Assembly (NCBI GenBank): GCA_020633235.1
Contig: JACKEA010000006.1
Coordinates: 372,001-436,000, forward strand
From: Polyangiaceae bacterium
GTDB taxonomy: Bacteria; Myxococcota_A; Polyangia; Polyangiales; Polyangiaceae
Length of the DNA stretch: 64,000 nt
Direction of reading: 5' to 3'
The position numbers and the translations under genes were made by a program. The notes beneath the pieces are model-generated. The model was not told the origin of the DNA, made no database searches, and saw nothing but the letters and a program-made list of their open reading frames with translations. This document shows, one piece after another, positions 1-8,180 of the stretch; position 1 is the first letter of the stretch; each line of letters begins with the position of its first letter.

Positions 1-8
1 TGCATGGC

Positions 9-1139
9 TCAGCTCATCGATTGCAGGGCCGCGCGAGTGGCGCCCAGCGGGCCGTGGTCTTTCGACAGTCTTCGGATCCAGCGAAGCGCGTCAGCGAGCA
101 CCCGTCCCCAGCTCGCGCTGTGGTACTGGACGCCGTACTTTTCGCACGCTGCTCGCACCTCGGGGGCCACTTGACGCAGCCGCTGGGGCGGCAGCTTCGG
201 AAACATGTGGTGCTCTATCTGGCGGTCGAGGCCGCCGCACAGCACGCTCACCGGCCAGCTGACCTCGTAGTTGTTGGTGGCCTCCGCCTGCATCGCGTAC
301 CACTCGCCGCGGCCTTTGGCCTTGTGCCCGTGGGGGTAGCTCTTCACGTGCTCACCCACGTGACCACAGAAGATGGTCGCGGCGGAGTAGATGTCCCGCA
401 GGGTCTCCGCGAGCCAGTTGCCGAGCATCACCTTCCAGAAGAAGGGGCCGGCGAGCAGCGGGAACAGCACGTACTCCTTGGCGTAGTAGGGGACGAACTT
501 GCGCAGCGCCCGCTTCCAGGCGAGCCGCCGGCTTTGCTTCGAGCGGTCGGGCAAGAAATCCAGGCCGCCCGGTTGCCCGTTGTCGAAGTACAGATCGTTC
601 AAGCCGGTGAAGTGCAGGTTCATCAAGAAGCCGAAGTTCGGAAACAGCACCAACAACGTGAACGGCAGCTGAAAGCGCTGGCGAGGGTGATAGGGCGTGC
701 GCTCCGTGAGGCGCACGGGACCAAAGTGAATGTCCGCATCGCGCCCGGCGACGTTGGTGGCGCCATGGTGGCGCCCGTTGTGCCCATAGCGCCAAGACTC
801 CTCGTCGATGGGCGTGGCCCAAGAGAAACGCTCCGAGTGGAAGCGCTGCGCCTCGGGCAGTTTGTCGTAGGCGCCGTGGAGCGCGGTGTGTCCGATCTCG
901 GTGGCTTCCAGCTGCTTGTGGAGCCACAGCGAAAGCACTCCGGCGCCGAACCCCAGCGGCTCGAAGCTCACATGGATCAGCACACGTCCGACGACCTCCG
1001 CGGCACGACTCACGAAGCGCAGGCGCTTCACGTAGCGGACGTCTTCGTCCCCCATCTCCCCTTCGACTCTCTTCTTGATGGCGTCTATCTCGCGGCCGAA
1101 CGCACGTAGGCGCTCGTCGCGAGCCAGCTCGGTGTGCAT
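9..1139 (-). CDS. fatty acid desaturase (membrane di-iron)
   Basis: Introduces a double bond into fatty acyl chains at the membrane. The three histidine clusters of membrane desaturases are visible: HTALH (residues about 84-88), HNGRHH (120-125) and QIEHH (307-311), with hydrophobic stretches between them; 376 residues is normal for the family. An ATG 27 codons inside the longest frame was chosen because GGAAGGAG sits just upstream; the longer frame only translates the operator. Q-x-x-HH in the third box is typical of front-end or DesA-like enzymes, but regiospecificity cannot be read. Its promoter lies inside a perfect inverted repeat (1188-1218), so expression is probably repressor-controlled, as expected for membrane-fluidity genes. 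Confidence 0.92.
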   Translation of the reverse strand: MHTELARDERLRAFGREIDAIKKRVEGEMGDEDVRYVKRLRFVSRAAEVVGRVLIHVSFEPLGFGAGVLSLWLHKQLEATEIGHTALHGAYDKLPEAQRFHSERFSWATPIDEESWRYGHNGRHHGATNVAGRDADIHFGPVRLTERTPYHPRQRFQLPFTLLVLFPNFGFLMNLHFTGLNDLYFDNGQPGGLDFLPDRSKQSRRLAWKRALRKFVPYYAKEYVLFPLLAGPFFWKVMLGNWLAETLRDIYSAATIFCGHVGEHVKSYPHGHKAKGRGEWYAMQAEATNNYEVSWPVSVLCGGLDRQIEHHMFPKLPPQRLRQVAPEVRAACEKYGVQYHSASWGRVLADALRWIRRLSKDHGPLGATRAALQSMS

Positions 1140-1187
1140 GGAGCTCTCCTTCCCCGGCGGCTCGCCGTACTTGCCCCCAGTTGGTGA

Positions 1188-1218
1188 GACAGTAATAACC
1201 GTAACAGTTATTACTGTC
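1188..1218 (-). promoter_or_regulatory. perfect inverted-repeat operator overlapping desaturase promoter
   Basis: Arms GACAGTAATAAC (1188-1199) and GTTATTACTGTC (1207-1218) are perfect complements separated by 7 nt. On the minus strand TTGACA (1220-1215), a 17-nt spacer and TATTAC (1197-1192) form a good sigma70-type promoter lying almost entirely within the repeat. A dimeric repressor, for example TetR-type, bound here would block RNA polymerase. No regulator gene is adjacent, so the binder is unknown. The region is strikingly AT-rich compared with its surroundings. Confidence 0.8.
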
Positions 1219-1318
1219 AAGATCGAAGGGCGGGGATTTGCCGGGGATTGCCGGCGGCGCTGCCCGCGGTCGGGATTACGGGATAGGCTGTGCGCTGATA
1301 GCCTTGACGGGGTACCCC

Positions 1319-1687
1319 ATGACGGATTCTGAAGAGTACGGGCCGGATTCGATCGAGCGGCGACGCGCGGCGCGCTACGCCATCGAGGTGGAGCTCGGCG
1401 TGCACAGCGAGAGCAACTTCTTCACGGGGCTGACCCAGGACATCTCCGAAGGCGGCTTGTTCGTCGCGACCCACGTCCCGCTGCCGGTGGGCAGCGAGGT
1501 CACCGTCAACTTCACGCTGCCGGCATCTCCGGAAATCTCGACGGAGGGCGTGGTGGTGTGGGTGCGCGCACCCGTGGAAGGCAAGCCCGGAATGGGCGTG
1601 CGCTTCAAGCAGCTCGCCCCCAACCACGAAGCGCTGATCCACCGCTTCATCGCAAAGCGGCCGCCGTTGTACTACGACGTGGACTGA
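1319..1687 (+). CDS. PilZ domain protein
   Basis: Probable cyclic-di-GMP-binding adaptor of 122 residues. The PilZ signature is present: an arginine-rich RRRAAR near residue 15 followed by DISEGG near residue 40, then a beta-barrel-like segment. The ATG at 1319 (MTDSEEYG) is preferred over the longer frame because the extra N-terminus is not PilZ-like. It resembles the paralogous PilZ family of myxobacteria (TIGR02266-like). The stop is immediately followed by the GTG of the ABC-F gene, so the two are probably co-transcribed; there is no obvious functional link. Confidence 0.85.
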   Translation: MTDSEEYGPDSIERRRAARYAIEVELGVHSESNFFTGLTQDISEGGLFVATHVPLPVGSEVTVNFTLPASPEISTEGVVVWVRAPVEGKPGMGVRFKQLAPNHEALIHRFIAKRPPLYYDVD

Positions 1688-3307
1688 GTGATCCGTCTCG
1701 ACTCGGTTTCCAAGCAGCACGGCAAGCAGATCCTGTTCCTGGAAGCGTCCATGGGCGCGTTCCGCGGGGAGCGGGTGGGTCTCGTGGGTCCCAACGGGTC
1801 CGGCAAGTCGACGATCTTTCGCCTGATCGTCAAAGAAGAGGAGCCGGACGGGGGTCAGGTGATCATCGATCGAGGCGTCACCATCGGCTACTTCAGCCAG
1901 GACGTGGGAGAGATGGCCGGCCGCTCCGTGGTGGAGGAGACCATGGCGGGTGCGGGGGAGGTGAGTGAGGTCGGCCACGAGCTGCACGCTCTCGAGCAGG
2001 CGATGGCCGATCCGACTCGAGCGGACGAGCTCGAAGCCCTGATCGAGCGCTTCGGCGTGGTCCAGGCGCGCTTCGACGAGCTCGGCGGCTACGGTCTGGA
2101 GGCGAGAGCTCGGGAGATCCTGGCTGGCCTCGGCTTTTCGCCGGAGGTGGTGGAAGGCGACGTCAAGAAGCTCTCCGGCGGCTGGAAGATGCGGGTGGCC
2201 TTGGCGCGCATCCTGTTGATGCGGCCGGACGCGCTGCTCTTGGACGAGCCCACCAACCACCTGGACATCGAGTCCATCATCTGGCTCGAGCGCTTTCTGA
2301 AGGACTTCGATGGTGCCCTCGTCATCACCAGCCACGATCGCGCGTTCCTCAATCGTATCGTCACCAAGATCGTGGAGATCGACGGCGGGGAGCTGACCAG
2401 TTACTCGGGCGACTACGATTTTTACGAGACGCAGCGCGAAATCGCCGCGGCGCAGCAGCAGGCCCAGTACGAACGGCAACAGGCGATGCTGGCCAAGGAG
2501 CAAGCGTTCATCGATCGCTTCAAGGCGCGGGCGAGCCACGCGGCCCAGGTGCAGTCCCGCGTGAAGAAGCTCGACAAGATCGAGAAGGTGGAGCCGCCCA
2601 AGCGCCGCCGCGTGATCGAGTTCGATTTTCCGAAGCCGCCACGCTCTGGGGACGACGTGGTTCGCCTGGAGCACGTCGGCAAGCACTACGGCTCCAAGGT
2701 GATCTACGACGGCTTCGATTTCCTGATTCGTCGTGGCGAGCGCTGGTGCGTCATGGGCGTGAACGGTGCGGGCAAGTCCACGCTGCTCAAGCTGGTGGCC
2801 GGCCAGAGCCAGCCGGACTCCGGCCACGTCGTGCTCGGGGCCAGCGTGAGCGTGGGCTACTTCGCGCAGCACGCGATGGAGCTCCTGGAGCCGGACCGCC
2901 GCGTGCTCGAGACGCTCGAAACCACGTTCCCGCGGGCTTCTCCGGGGGTGTTGCGGACGCTCCTCGGGGCCTTCGGCTTCTCAGGGGACGACGTGGACAA
3001 GCCCGTCCGCGTGCTCTCCGGAGGAGAGAAGGCCCGCGTGGTGTTGGCCAAGATGCTGTACGACCCGCCGAATTTCCTGGTGTTGGACGAGCCGACGAAC
3101 CACCTCGACATGGCCACCAAGGAGACGCTGCAAAAGGCACTCGCGAACTTCGATGGCACCCTCTTGTTCGTGTCGCACGATCGCGCGTTCCTCTCCGCGC
3201 TCTCCAATCGCGTGTTGGAGCTCACAGCGGACGGCGTGCATCCCTATGGCGGCGGCTACTCCGAGTACGTGACCGAGTCTGGCCACGAAGCCCCCGGCGT
3301 CAGCTGA
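1688..3307 (+). CDS. ABC-F family ATP-binding protein
   Basis: A 539-residue protein with two ABC ATPase domains and no membrane segment, the ABC-F layout (EttA/Uup/YdiF type) of ribosome-associated translation factors. Walker A motifs are GPNGSGKST (34-42) and GVNGAGKST (about 357-365); signatures LSGGWKMR and LSGGEKAR; both domains carry DEPTNHLD. Between the domains is a charged, Gln-rich linker (about residues 240-310), corresponding to the P-site tRNA interaction motif. It starts with GTG directly after the PilZ stop. Which subfamily it belongs to, housekeeping or antibiotic-protective, cannot be decided from sequence alone. Confidence 0.93.
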   Translation: MIRLDSVSKQHGKQILFLEASMGAFRGERVGLVGPNGSGKSTIFRLIVKEEEPDGGQVIIDRGVTIGYFSQDVGEMAGRSVVEETMAGAGEVSEVGHELHALEQAMADPTRADELEALIERFGVVQARFDELGGYGLEARAREILAGLGFSPEVVEGDVKKLSGGWKMRVALARILLMRPDALLLDEPTNHLDIESIIWLERFLKDFDGALVITSHDRAFLNRIVTKIVEIDGGELTSYSGDYDFYETQREIAAAQQQAQYERQQAMLAKEQAFIDRFKARASHAAQVQSRVKKLDKIEKVEPPKRRRVIEFDFPKPPRSGDDVVRLEHVGKHYGSKVIYDGFDFLIRRGERWCVMGVNGAGKSTLLKLVAGQSQPDSGHVVLGASVSVGYFAQHAMELLEPDRRVLETLETTFPRASPGVLRTLLGAFGFSGDDVDKPVRVLSGGEKARVVLAKMLYDPPNFLVLDEPTNHLDMATKETLQKALANFDGTLLFVSHDRAFLSALSNRVLELTADGVHPYGGGYSEYVTESGHEAPGVS

Positions 3308-3334
3308 CGAAAACACGACAAAAATGTGCTCTGC

Positions 3335-3363
3335 TTGCCTGGGCCGAGGCTCGGCTGTATGTT
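3335..3363 (+). promoter_or_regulatory. putative promoter of the RRM gene
   Basis: TTGCCT (3335-3340), a 17-nt spacer and TATGTT (3358-3363) resemble a sigma70-type promoter in the 239-nt gap before the RRM gene. It would give a 5' leader of roughly 175 nt, long enough for post-transcriptional control. Prediction by inspection only. Confidence 0.4.
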
Positions 3364-3546
3364 CCGCCGGTCACAGCGTTTTCGGTATCGCCTGCCTGCC
3401 TCTCGCCTGAGATTGCGGAAAGTCGTTCCTCCGACAGCGGTCCTGTGGAGCAGCGGTAAGCGCTGCACCGTCGATCCAAGGGCGCGGCACCTCGAACGGC
3501 GGACGCGATGCGGATGCATCTCTGCCGCGCGAGAGTAGCTAGCAAG

Positions 3547-3894
3547 ATGAACAATCGACTGTATGTAGGCAACCTGGCGTTTCACACCACCGAAGACACC
3601 CTGCTTCGCGCCTTTGGAGAGTTCGGCGAGGTCTCCGAAGCGAAGCTCATCATCGATCGCGAGACGGGTCGCTCCCGCGGCTTCGCCTTCGTGTCCATGA
3701 GCTCCGAGCAGGACGCGCAGCGCGCCATCGAGCAAATGAACGGCGCCGACTTGGATGGTCGCCCCCTCAGAGTGAACATTGCCGAAGAGCGCCGTCCCCG
3801 CGGTGACGGCGGCGGTGGTGGTGGTGGTGGCGGTGGCGGTTTCCGCGGTGGTCGCGGGAACGATCGCGGCGGCCGCCGCGGCGGTCGCTGGTGA
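3547..3894 (+). CDS. glycine-rich RRM RNA-binding protein
   Basis: A small (115 residues) RNA-binding protein: one RRM followed by an Arg/Gly-rich tail. RNP2 (LYVGNL, residues 5-10) and RNP1 (RGFAFVSM, about 45-52) are both intact. The tail has an uninterrupted run of glycines, then FRGGRGND and RGGRRGGR, like cyanobacterial and plant glycine-rich RNA-binding proteins, which are often cold-induced. The ATG at 3547 removes a non-conserved extension. It follows a long untranslated leader and ends just before a 28-bp palindrome. RNA chaperone activity is the likely role; targets are unknown. Confidence 0.9.
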   Translation: MNNRLYVGNLAFHTTEDTLLRAFGEFGEVSEAKLIIDRETGRSRGFAFVSMSSEQDAQRAIEQMNGADLDGRPLRVNIAEERRPRGDGGGGGGGGGGGFRGGRGNDRGGRRGGRW

Positions 3895-3911
3895 AACCAA
3901 ACGTCCACGGA

Positions 3912-3939
3912 CAAGGTGCGCGGAGCTCCGCGCACCTTG
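3912..3939 (+). terminator. 28-bp perfect palindrome downstream of RRM gene
   Basis: CAAGGTGCGCGGAG (3912-3925) and CTCCGCGCACCTTG (3926-3939) are perfect complements with no spacer, 17 nt after the RRM stop. A GC-rich hairpin could form in RNA, but no U-tract follows, so it may act as a terminator, an RNA-stabilising structure or a protein-binding palindrome. Confidence 0.5.
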
Positions 3940-3971
3940 GTAGCGTGGCAAACCCCGCTGTCGGGGCACCT

Positions 3972-4256
3972 ATGAGCCGATCGCGAGATCTCCGTGCTCT
4001 CGAACTTGCCGTGGATGCGGCAGGCAAAGCGTGGGCAGTTGGCTTTGCCGAAGCCCTCGGTCGTGAGGGCCGTTCCGTTGCTGGGGGATTCCCGGGAACG
4101 ATTTCCGAAGCGCGGGCACGCGTCGTGCAATGCATTGCCGGCCGGCCCCGCGCTCTCAGCCAGAGTGAGCTGGATGCGCTCACTCGGCGGGCCTACGATG
4201 CAGCACGCCGTTTTTGGCTGCAAACCGCGGGCCCTACACCCAACGACGACACCTGA
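3972..4256 (+). CDS. hypothetical protein, 94 aa
   Basis: I do not recognise this protein. It is Ala/Arg-rich and probably helical, without signal peptide or membrane segment. Conserved-looking features are the stretch around RALELAVDAAGKAWAVGF and a C-terminal segment around SQSELDALTRRAYDAARRFW. The ATG at 3972 is chosen because upstream codons run into the palindrome. It precedes the small basic protein at 4276 by 19 nt and probably shares its transcript. Confidence 0.5.
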   Translation: MSRSRDLRALELAVDAAGKAWAVGFAEALGREGRSVAGGFPGTISEARARVVQCIAGRPRALSQSELDALTRRAYDAARRFWLQTAGPTPNDDT

Positions 4257-4275
4257 ACCCAACGAGAGGAGTCTG

Positions 4276-4476
4276 ATGGCGACGAGTCCCAGTTTCATGA
4301 AGCGTCAAAAGGAACGCGCACGCCAAGAGAAGAAGCGAGACAAGGCCAGGAAGAAGGAGCAGCGCAAGGCTCAGAAAGACACTCGGCCGGACAACGTCCC
4401 GCCGGGGGAAGATCCCGACATTGCTGGCATCGTGCCGGGCCCTCAACCGCTCCCCGAGGAGATGGACGACGCCTGA
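4276..4476 (+). CDS. small, highly charged conserved protein (66 aa)
   Basis: Lys/Arg-rich N-terminal half (KRQKERARQEKKRDK and continuing) and an acidic, Pro-rich C-terminal half ending PEEMDDA. A clear Shine-Dalgarno (GAGAGGAG) precedes the ATG. Short proteins starting MA(T/S)xPxFxKRQKERARQEK are, as I recall, widespread in deltaproteobacteria-like lineages with unknown function; nucleic-acid or ribosome association is a guess from charge. Bipartite charge and predicted helicity are the only visible properties. Confidence 0.75.
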   Translation: MATSPSFMKRQKERARQEKKRDKARKKEQRKAQKDTRPDNVPPGEDPDIAGIVPGPQPLPEEMDDA

Positions 4477-4531
4477 CTTCGGCGCCGCCTTTCCCGGGCC
4501 GCGGCTCATGACATAGACTCCGGCGTTCCCC

Positions 4532-5803
4532 ATGACGGAGCGCCTCAGCATCGACAGTGAACGGCTTTATGCCTCGCTCGACGAGCTCGGTCGCATCGGA
4601 AGCTACACGGACGAGCGCACCGGGCTCGTGGGCGTGAATCGCCTCGCGCTGACCGCCGCGGATGGCGAAGGGCGCCGCCACGTGGTGGGCCAAATGCGTG
4701 CGCTGGGCCTCGAGGTCCGGGTGGATCGCATTGGCAACGTGCTCGCCACGTTCGCCGGCCGCGAGCCAGAGCTGCCGCCCGTGATGATCGGATCGCACAT
4801 CGACTCCGTGCAGACGGCCGGTCGCTTCGACGGCTGCCTCGGCGTTCTCGGCGGGCTCGAGGTCGTGCGCACGCTGAAGGGCGCGGGCATCGTGCCGCTG
4901 CGCTCCATCGTGGTCGCCTTCTTCACGGACGAAGAGGGCTCGCGTTTCGGTACCGACATGTTGGGCAGCGCCGTGGCGACCGGGCGCATTCCCTTGGAAA
5001 CGGCCTACGCCCTCGAAGACAAGGCGGGCGCCGTGCTCGAGAGCGAGCTTTCGGCCATTGGCTTTTTGGGTAGCGCGCCGGAGCGCCTGGCGCCGCCCCA
5101 TGCCTACGTCGAGTGTCACATCGAGCAAGGGCCCGTGCTCCGCGCCGCCGGATTCGACGTGGGCGTGGTGACGGGCGTGCAAGCCATCGCCTGGTACGAG
5201 CTCTCCATCGTGGGCAAGAGCGCCCACGCGGGCACCACACCCATGAGCTTGCGTTCGGATCCCACGGTGGCGGCTGCGCGCATCGCACTCGAGCTCCGCG
5301 AGATGACCCGCTCGGGAAAGTTCGGCGATGGCATGCGCACCACCGTGGGCTCGGTCCGCACGCTGCCCGGGTTGGTGAACGTGGTCCCCGCGGAAGTGGT
5401 GTGCACCGTGGACCTCCGCAACCCGGACGACGCGCTGATGCGTGCCGCGGAGGAGCACTTCTTGGCGCGGCTCCCGCAGATCGCCGCGGAAGAGAAAGTG
5501 ACGATCACGGAGCGCCGCACCGCGCGCACCGACACCGTGGCCTTCTCGAAAAAGATCATGGATCGGGTTTCTTTTGCCGCTCAGGCGCGGAACCTCGCTG
5601 CCACCCACATCGTCTCCGGTGCCGGCCACGACGCGCAGGAACTGGCACGTCTGTGCCCCACGGGCATGGTGTTCGTCCCGGGGGAGCACGACGGCATCAG
5701 TCACAACCCGCGAGAGCTCTCCACCAAGCAGCAGTGCGCAAACGGCGTGAACGTGCTGTTGGACGTTGCTCTGGAGCTCGCGGAGGAGGGCGACGGCGCA
5801 TGA
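4532..5803 (+). CDS. M20-family Zn-dependent amidohydrolase (N-carbamoyl amino acid / allantoate type)
   Basis: A 423-residue metallohydrolase of the hydantoinase/carbamoylase branch of M20, cleaving N-carbamoyl (ureido) groups to amine, CO2 and ammonia. Visible metal ligands: GSHIDSV (His about 89, then Asp of GRFDG), DEEGSRFG (double Glu about 131-132), HIEQGPVL (His about 197) and the late SHNPRELS. The inserted dimerisation domain follows HIEQGPVL. Substrate could be N-carbamoyl-beta-alanine, N-carbamoyl-L-amino acids or allantoate. It overlaps the downstream nitrilase by 4 nt (ATGA), so the two are translationally coupled and probably act in one pathway. Confidence 0.88.
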   Translation: MTERLSIDSERLYASLDELGRIGSYTDERTGLVGVNRLALTAADGEGRRHVVGQMRALGLEVRVDRIGNVLATFAGREPELPPVMIGSHIDSVQTAGRFDGCLGVLGGLEVVRTLKGAGIVPLRSIVVAFFTDEEGSRFGTDMLGSAVATGRIPLETAYALEDKAGAVLESELSAIGFLGSAPERLAPPHAYVECHIEQGPVLRAAGFDVGVVTGVQAIAWYELSIVGKSAHAGTTPMSLRSDPTVAAARIALELREMTRSGKFGDGMRTTVGSVRTLPGLVNVVPAEVVCTVDLRNPDDALMRAAEEHFLARLPQIAAEEKVTITERRTARTDTVAFSKKIMDRVSFAAQARNLAATHIVSGAGHDAQELARLCPTGMVFVPGEHDGISHNPRELSTKQQCANGVNVLLDVALELAEEGDGA

Positions 5804-6738
5804 CGCGAATCGTGCGCGTGGCCCTGACGCAGACCCGAAACGCCTATCCGCACATGCCGAGCCGGATGGAGGATCTCCATCAGCTGAAGGGCCGCCTGGA
5901 AGACGTGCGCAAGGCGAACGTCGACCATCACGTCGAGCTGATGGCCGAGGCCAAGCGGCAGGGCGTGCAGATCATCTGCTTCGGCGAGCTATTTCCGGCG
6001 CCCTACTTCGCGCTGCAGCGCGACCCGATGTGGTTCGCCCTGGCGGAGGACGCCGAGACCGGGCCCACCATCTCGGAGGTGTCGCGCGCGGCGAGGGAGC
6101 TCTCCATCTCAGTCATCGCGCCCATCTACGAGCAGGGCAAGAACGGCCGGCGCTACAACACCGCGGTGGTTATCGACGACGAAGGCAAGCTGCTCGGTCG
6201 CTACAAGAAGACGCACATTCCGTGGGGGGCGAACGATCACGGATCCTTCGACGAGCTCTTCTATTACGACGCGAGCGACGGCGACAATCGCTCGTCCACC
6301 GCCAACATCTCGAGCAATCGTTACTTTCCGGTGTTCCGCACGCGTCACGCCAACATTGGCGTGGCCATCTGCTACGACCGCCACTTCGAAGGAGTGATGT
6401 ACACCCTCGCGGGGCAAGGCGCGGAGATCGTATTTTCCCCCGCCGTCACCTTCGGGAGCAAGAGCGAGCGCATGTGGCCGCTGGAGTTCCCGGTGGACGC
6501 CGCGCGCCACAACGTGTTCATCGCCGGTTCGAACCGCGCGGGCAGCGAGCCACCCTGGAACCAGCCGTACTTCGGGCGGAGCTACGTGGTGGGTCCCAAT
6601 GGCCCGTGCGAAGACGTGAGCCGTCACGAGCGCATCGTGATCGCCGACGTCGATCTGGCGATGCTCGATCACCCGGATCCCAGCGGCTGGAACCTGCCGC
6701 GGGACACCAAGCCCGAGATCTACGACGATCCCGGCTGA
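5800..6738 (+). CDS. nitrilase-superfamily amidohydrolase (beta-ureidopropionase / N-carbamoylputrescine amidase-like)
   Basis: A 312-residue carbon-nitrogen hydrolase with the Glu-Lys-Cys triad: Glu in CFGELFPAPYF (about residue 60), Lys in YKKTHIPWG (about 139) and Cys in VAICYDRHF (about 191). The fold is cytosolic and usually oligomeric. The sequence around the catalytic Cys and the motif PWNQPYFGRSY resemble beta-ureidopropionase/N-carbamoylase members more than true nitrilases. It starts inside the stop codon of the M20 gene, implying a shared ureide or amide pathway such as the last steps of pyrimidine or hydantoin breakdown. Confidence 0.88.
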   Translation: MTRIVRVALTQTRNAYPHMPSRMEDLHQLKGRLEDVRKANVDHHVELMAEAKRQGVQIICFGELFPAPYFALQRDPMWFALAEDAETGPTISEVSRAARELSISVIAPIYEQGKNGRRYNTAVVIDDEGKLLGRYKKTHIPWGANDHGSFDELFYYDASDGDNRSSTANISSNRYFPVFRTRHANIGVAICYDRHFEGVMYTLAGQGAEIVFSPAVTFGSKSERMWPLEFPVDAARHNVFIAGSNRAGSEPPWNQPYFGRSYVVGPNGPCEDVSRHERIVIADVDLAMLDHPDPSGWNLPRDTKPEIYDDPG

Positions 6739-6757
6739 TCGGTGGTAAGTGGGCTTC

Positions 6758-7267
6758 ATGAAGCTGGCGCCGCTGTTCCTGTTCGCGCTCCTCTCGTCCG
6801 GTTGTCCGGGGAACACGCCGCCGGCGGAGCCGGATCCGGGGCCGTCCAGCTACGAGACGGACATGCCGGCGGAGCCCACTTCCCTCGAGCCCGCGCCGCC
6901 GCCGCCCGAAGCCGGACGCATTCACCTAGGTGCGGCGATGCTCATCGGCGGTGAAGGACTCACGGACGACGCTCAGAGCGCCGCGTCGAAGGCCTTCATG
7001 AAGGCTTTCGACGACGGCATCTCGCATTTTCGCCAGTGCTACGCGCCGGGTCTCGAGAAGAACCCTTCGCTTTCTGGGCAGGTGGACGTGCGCGTCGTCC
7101 TCGATCAATCCGGGAACATCTACGAGCTGAAGCTCACCTCCGCCGAGCTCGACGATCCTGCCGTCGTGGACTGCATCGTGTCCGCGTTTCGCAAGCTGCG
7201 GTACGCGCCCCTACAGGGCGGTCGGTTCTTCAGCGTGACCGCTCCGGTGAAGCTCGATCCCAAGTGA
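6758..7267 (+). CDS. lipoprotein with AgmX/PglI-like C-terminal domain
   Basis: 169 residues. A short signal peptide ends in a lipobox (LSSGC, Cys about 15), followed by a Pro/Glu-rich linker and a C-terminal domain (about 75-165) resembling the AgmX/PglI or TonB-C-like tail found in many myxobacterial envelope proteins: FRQCYAPGLEKNP, GQVDVRVVLDQSG and a late Cys pairing with the first. Start ATG 6758 is used rather than the GTG three codons upstream because it begins the Lys-led signal peptide. The role is unknown; the family occurs next to gliding and envelope machinery. Confidence 0.8.
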   Translation: MKLAPLFLFALLSSGCPGNTPPAEPDPGPSSYETDMPAEPTSLEPAPPPPEAGRIHLGAAMLIGGEGLTDDAQSAASKAFMKAFDDGISHFRQCYAPGLEKNPSLSGQVDVRVVLDQSGNIYELKLTSAELDDPAVVDCIVSAFRKLRYAPLQGGRFFSVTAPVKLDPK

Positions 7268-7280
7268 TCCGCCAAGCGGC

Positions 7281-7457
7281 TCACAGCATGGATTCGACCA
7301 GGAACGCGGCGATGATCAGGAGAAACACACCGACCGCGATGAGCAGCGCGAGCAGCTCGGGCCGGGACGCACCCAGGTGGTGCGGCGACGGGATACCGCT
7401 TTTCCGTTCGAGGACCTCGAATTCCAGGTCTTCGTTGGTTGTCGTGTGGGCTGACAT
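7281..7457 (-). CDS. small single-pass membrane protein (58 aa)
   Basis: A short cytosolic head containing LEFEVLERKSG, then one strongly hydrophobic C-terminal helix (about residues 33-57) rich in Leu, Ile and Val. A good Shine-Dalgarno (GGAGG, nine nt upstream on the minus strand) supports the ATG at 7457. It converges on the lipoprotein with a 13-nt gap. Function unknown. Confidence 0.65.
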   Translation of the reverse strand: MSAHTTTNEDLEFEVLERKSGIPSPHHLGASRPELLALLIAVGVFLLIIAAFLVESML

Positions 7458-7685
7458 GACCTGTGCCTCCACCAACGGATCCGTGCAACTGTCGTTCCGC
7501 GCGAGAATTTCCGGGTTGCGACGGCGCTTCGAGCGCACACGACGCGCCGAGCCGCGGCGCGAGCGCGAGCATTGCGCCTTGACGAGCGGGGCGGACGGAC
7601 ACAGTCGAGTCAGGGCGACACGGCGACGTTCGGACCGCGGTGTGGCCGCGGCGGACCGACAATCAGAAGACGGTGAGGGGCGCCA

Positions 7686-8180
7686 GTGCCGATCCTGAAT
7701 CGCTTCGATCCCTGGGTCGTTCCGCTGCTCAGCTATCGAGTTGCGTTGCCGTTCAAGGCGACGGAAGCAGCAGAGCGGGTGTTGCCGCTGGTAGCCGCGC
7801 CGCTGGAAGCGACCACGGAGCAACGTCCGTTCCGCGGCGAGGTGAAGGACGGCGAAGCGCGCTTGACCGTGCGCGTGCCCACGTCCGGGGTGGCTTCGGG
7901 GGTGATCCAGCACGAGCGCGCGTTGGCCGTGGTGCACGGTCGCTTCAGCGACAGCGACGGCGGCTCGGAGCTCGAGCTGGTGGTGCGTCAGCCGCTGCCG
8001 GCGTTCGTAGTGCTGCTACTGGTGTGGATTGGGTTCATCTTCACCGTGGTCCGCGGCGCGGAGCCGGTGCTCTTGTTCATGCCCATCTCGGGGCACGCCA
8101 TCCTGCTGATCTTCTTCCGCATGACGGCCCGCGAGCGCGCCTTGGGACCGCTGTCCCGAGTGCTCGGCGAGAAGTTGTAG
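7686..8180 (+). CDS. hypothetical membrane protein, 164 aa
   Basis: Not recognised. The N-terminal ~100 residues look like a beta-rich domain (ending SELELVVRQPL), followed by two transmembrane helices at about 101-120 and 124-141 and a short basic tail. GTG start at 7686, about 10 nt after GGTGAGGGG. The 3' end overlaps the convergent methylase-like gene by up to 165 nt, which leaves the true end of one of the two open to question. Confidence 0.6.
   Translation: MPILNRFDPWVVPLLSYRVALPFKATEAAERVLPLVAAPLEATTEQRPFRGEVKDGEARLTVRVPTSGVASGVIQHERALAVVHGRFSDSDGGSELELVVRQPLPAFVVLLLVWIGFIFTVVRGAEPVLLFMPISGHAILLIFFRMTARERALGPLSRVLGEKL

Noticed and set aside
1217..2872. 551-codon open frame antisense to the ABC-F gene
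   Set aside because: Shadow; the ABC-F gene has both ATPase domains intact.
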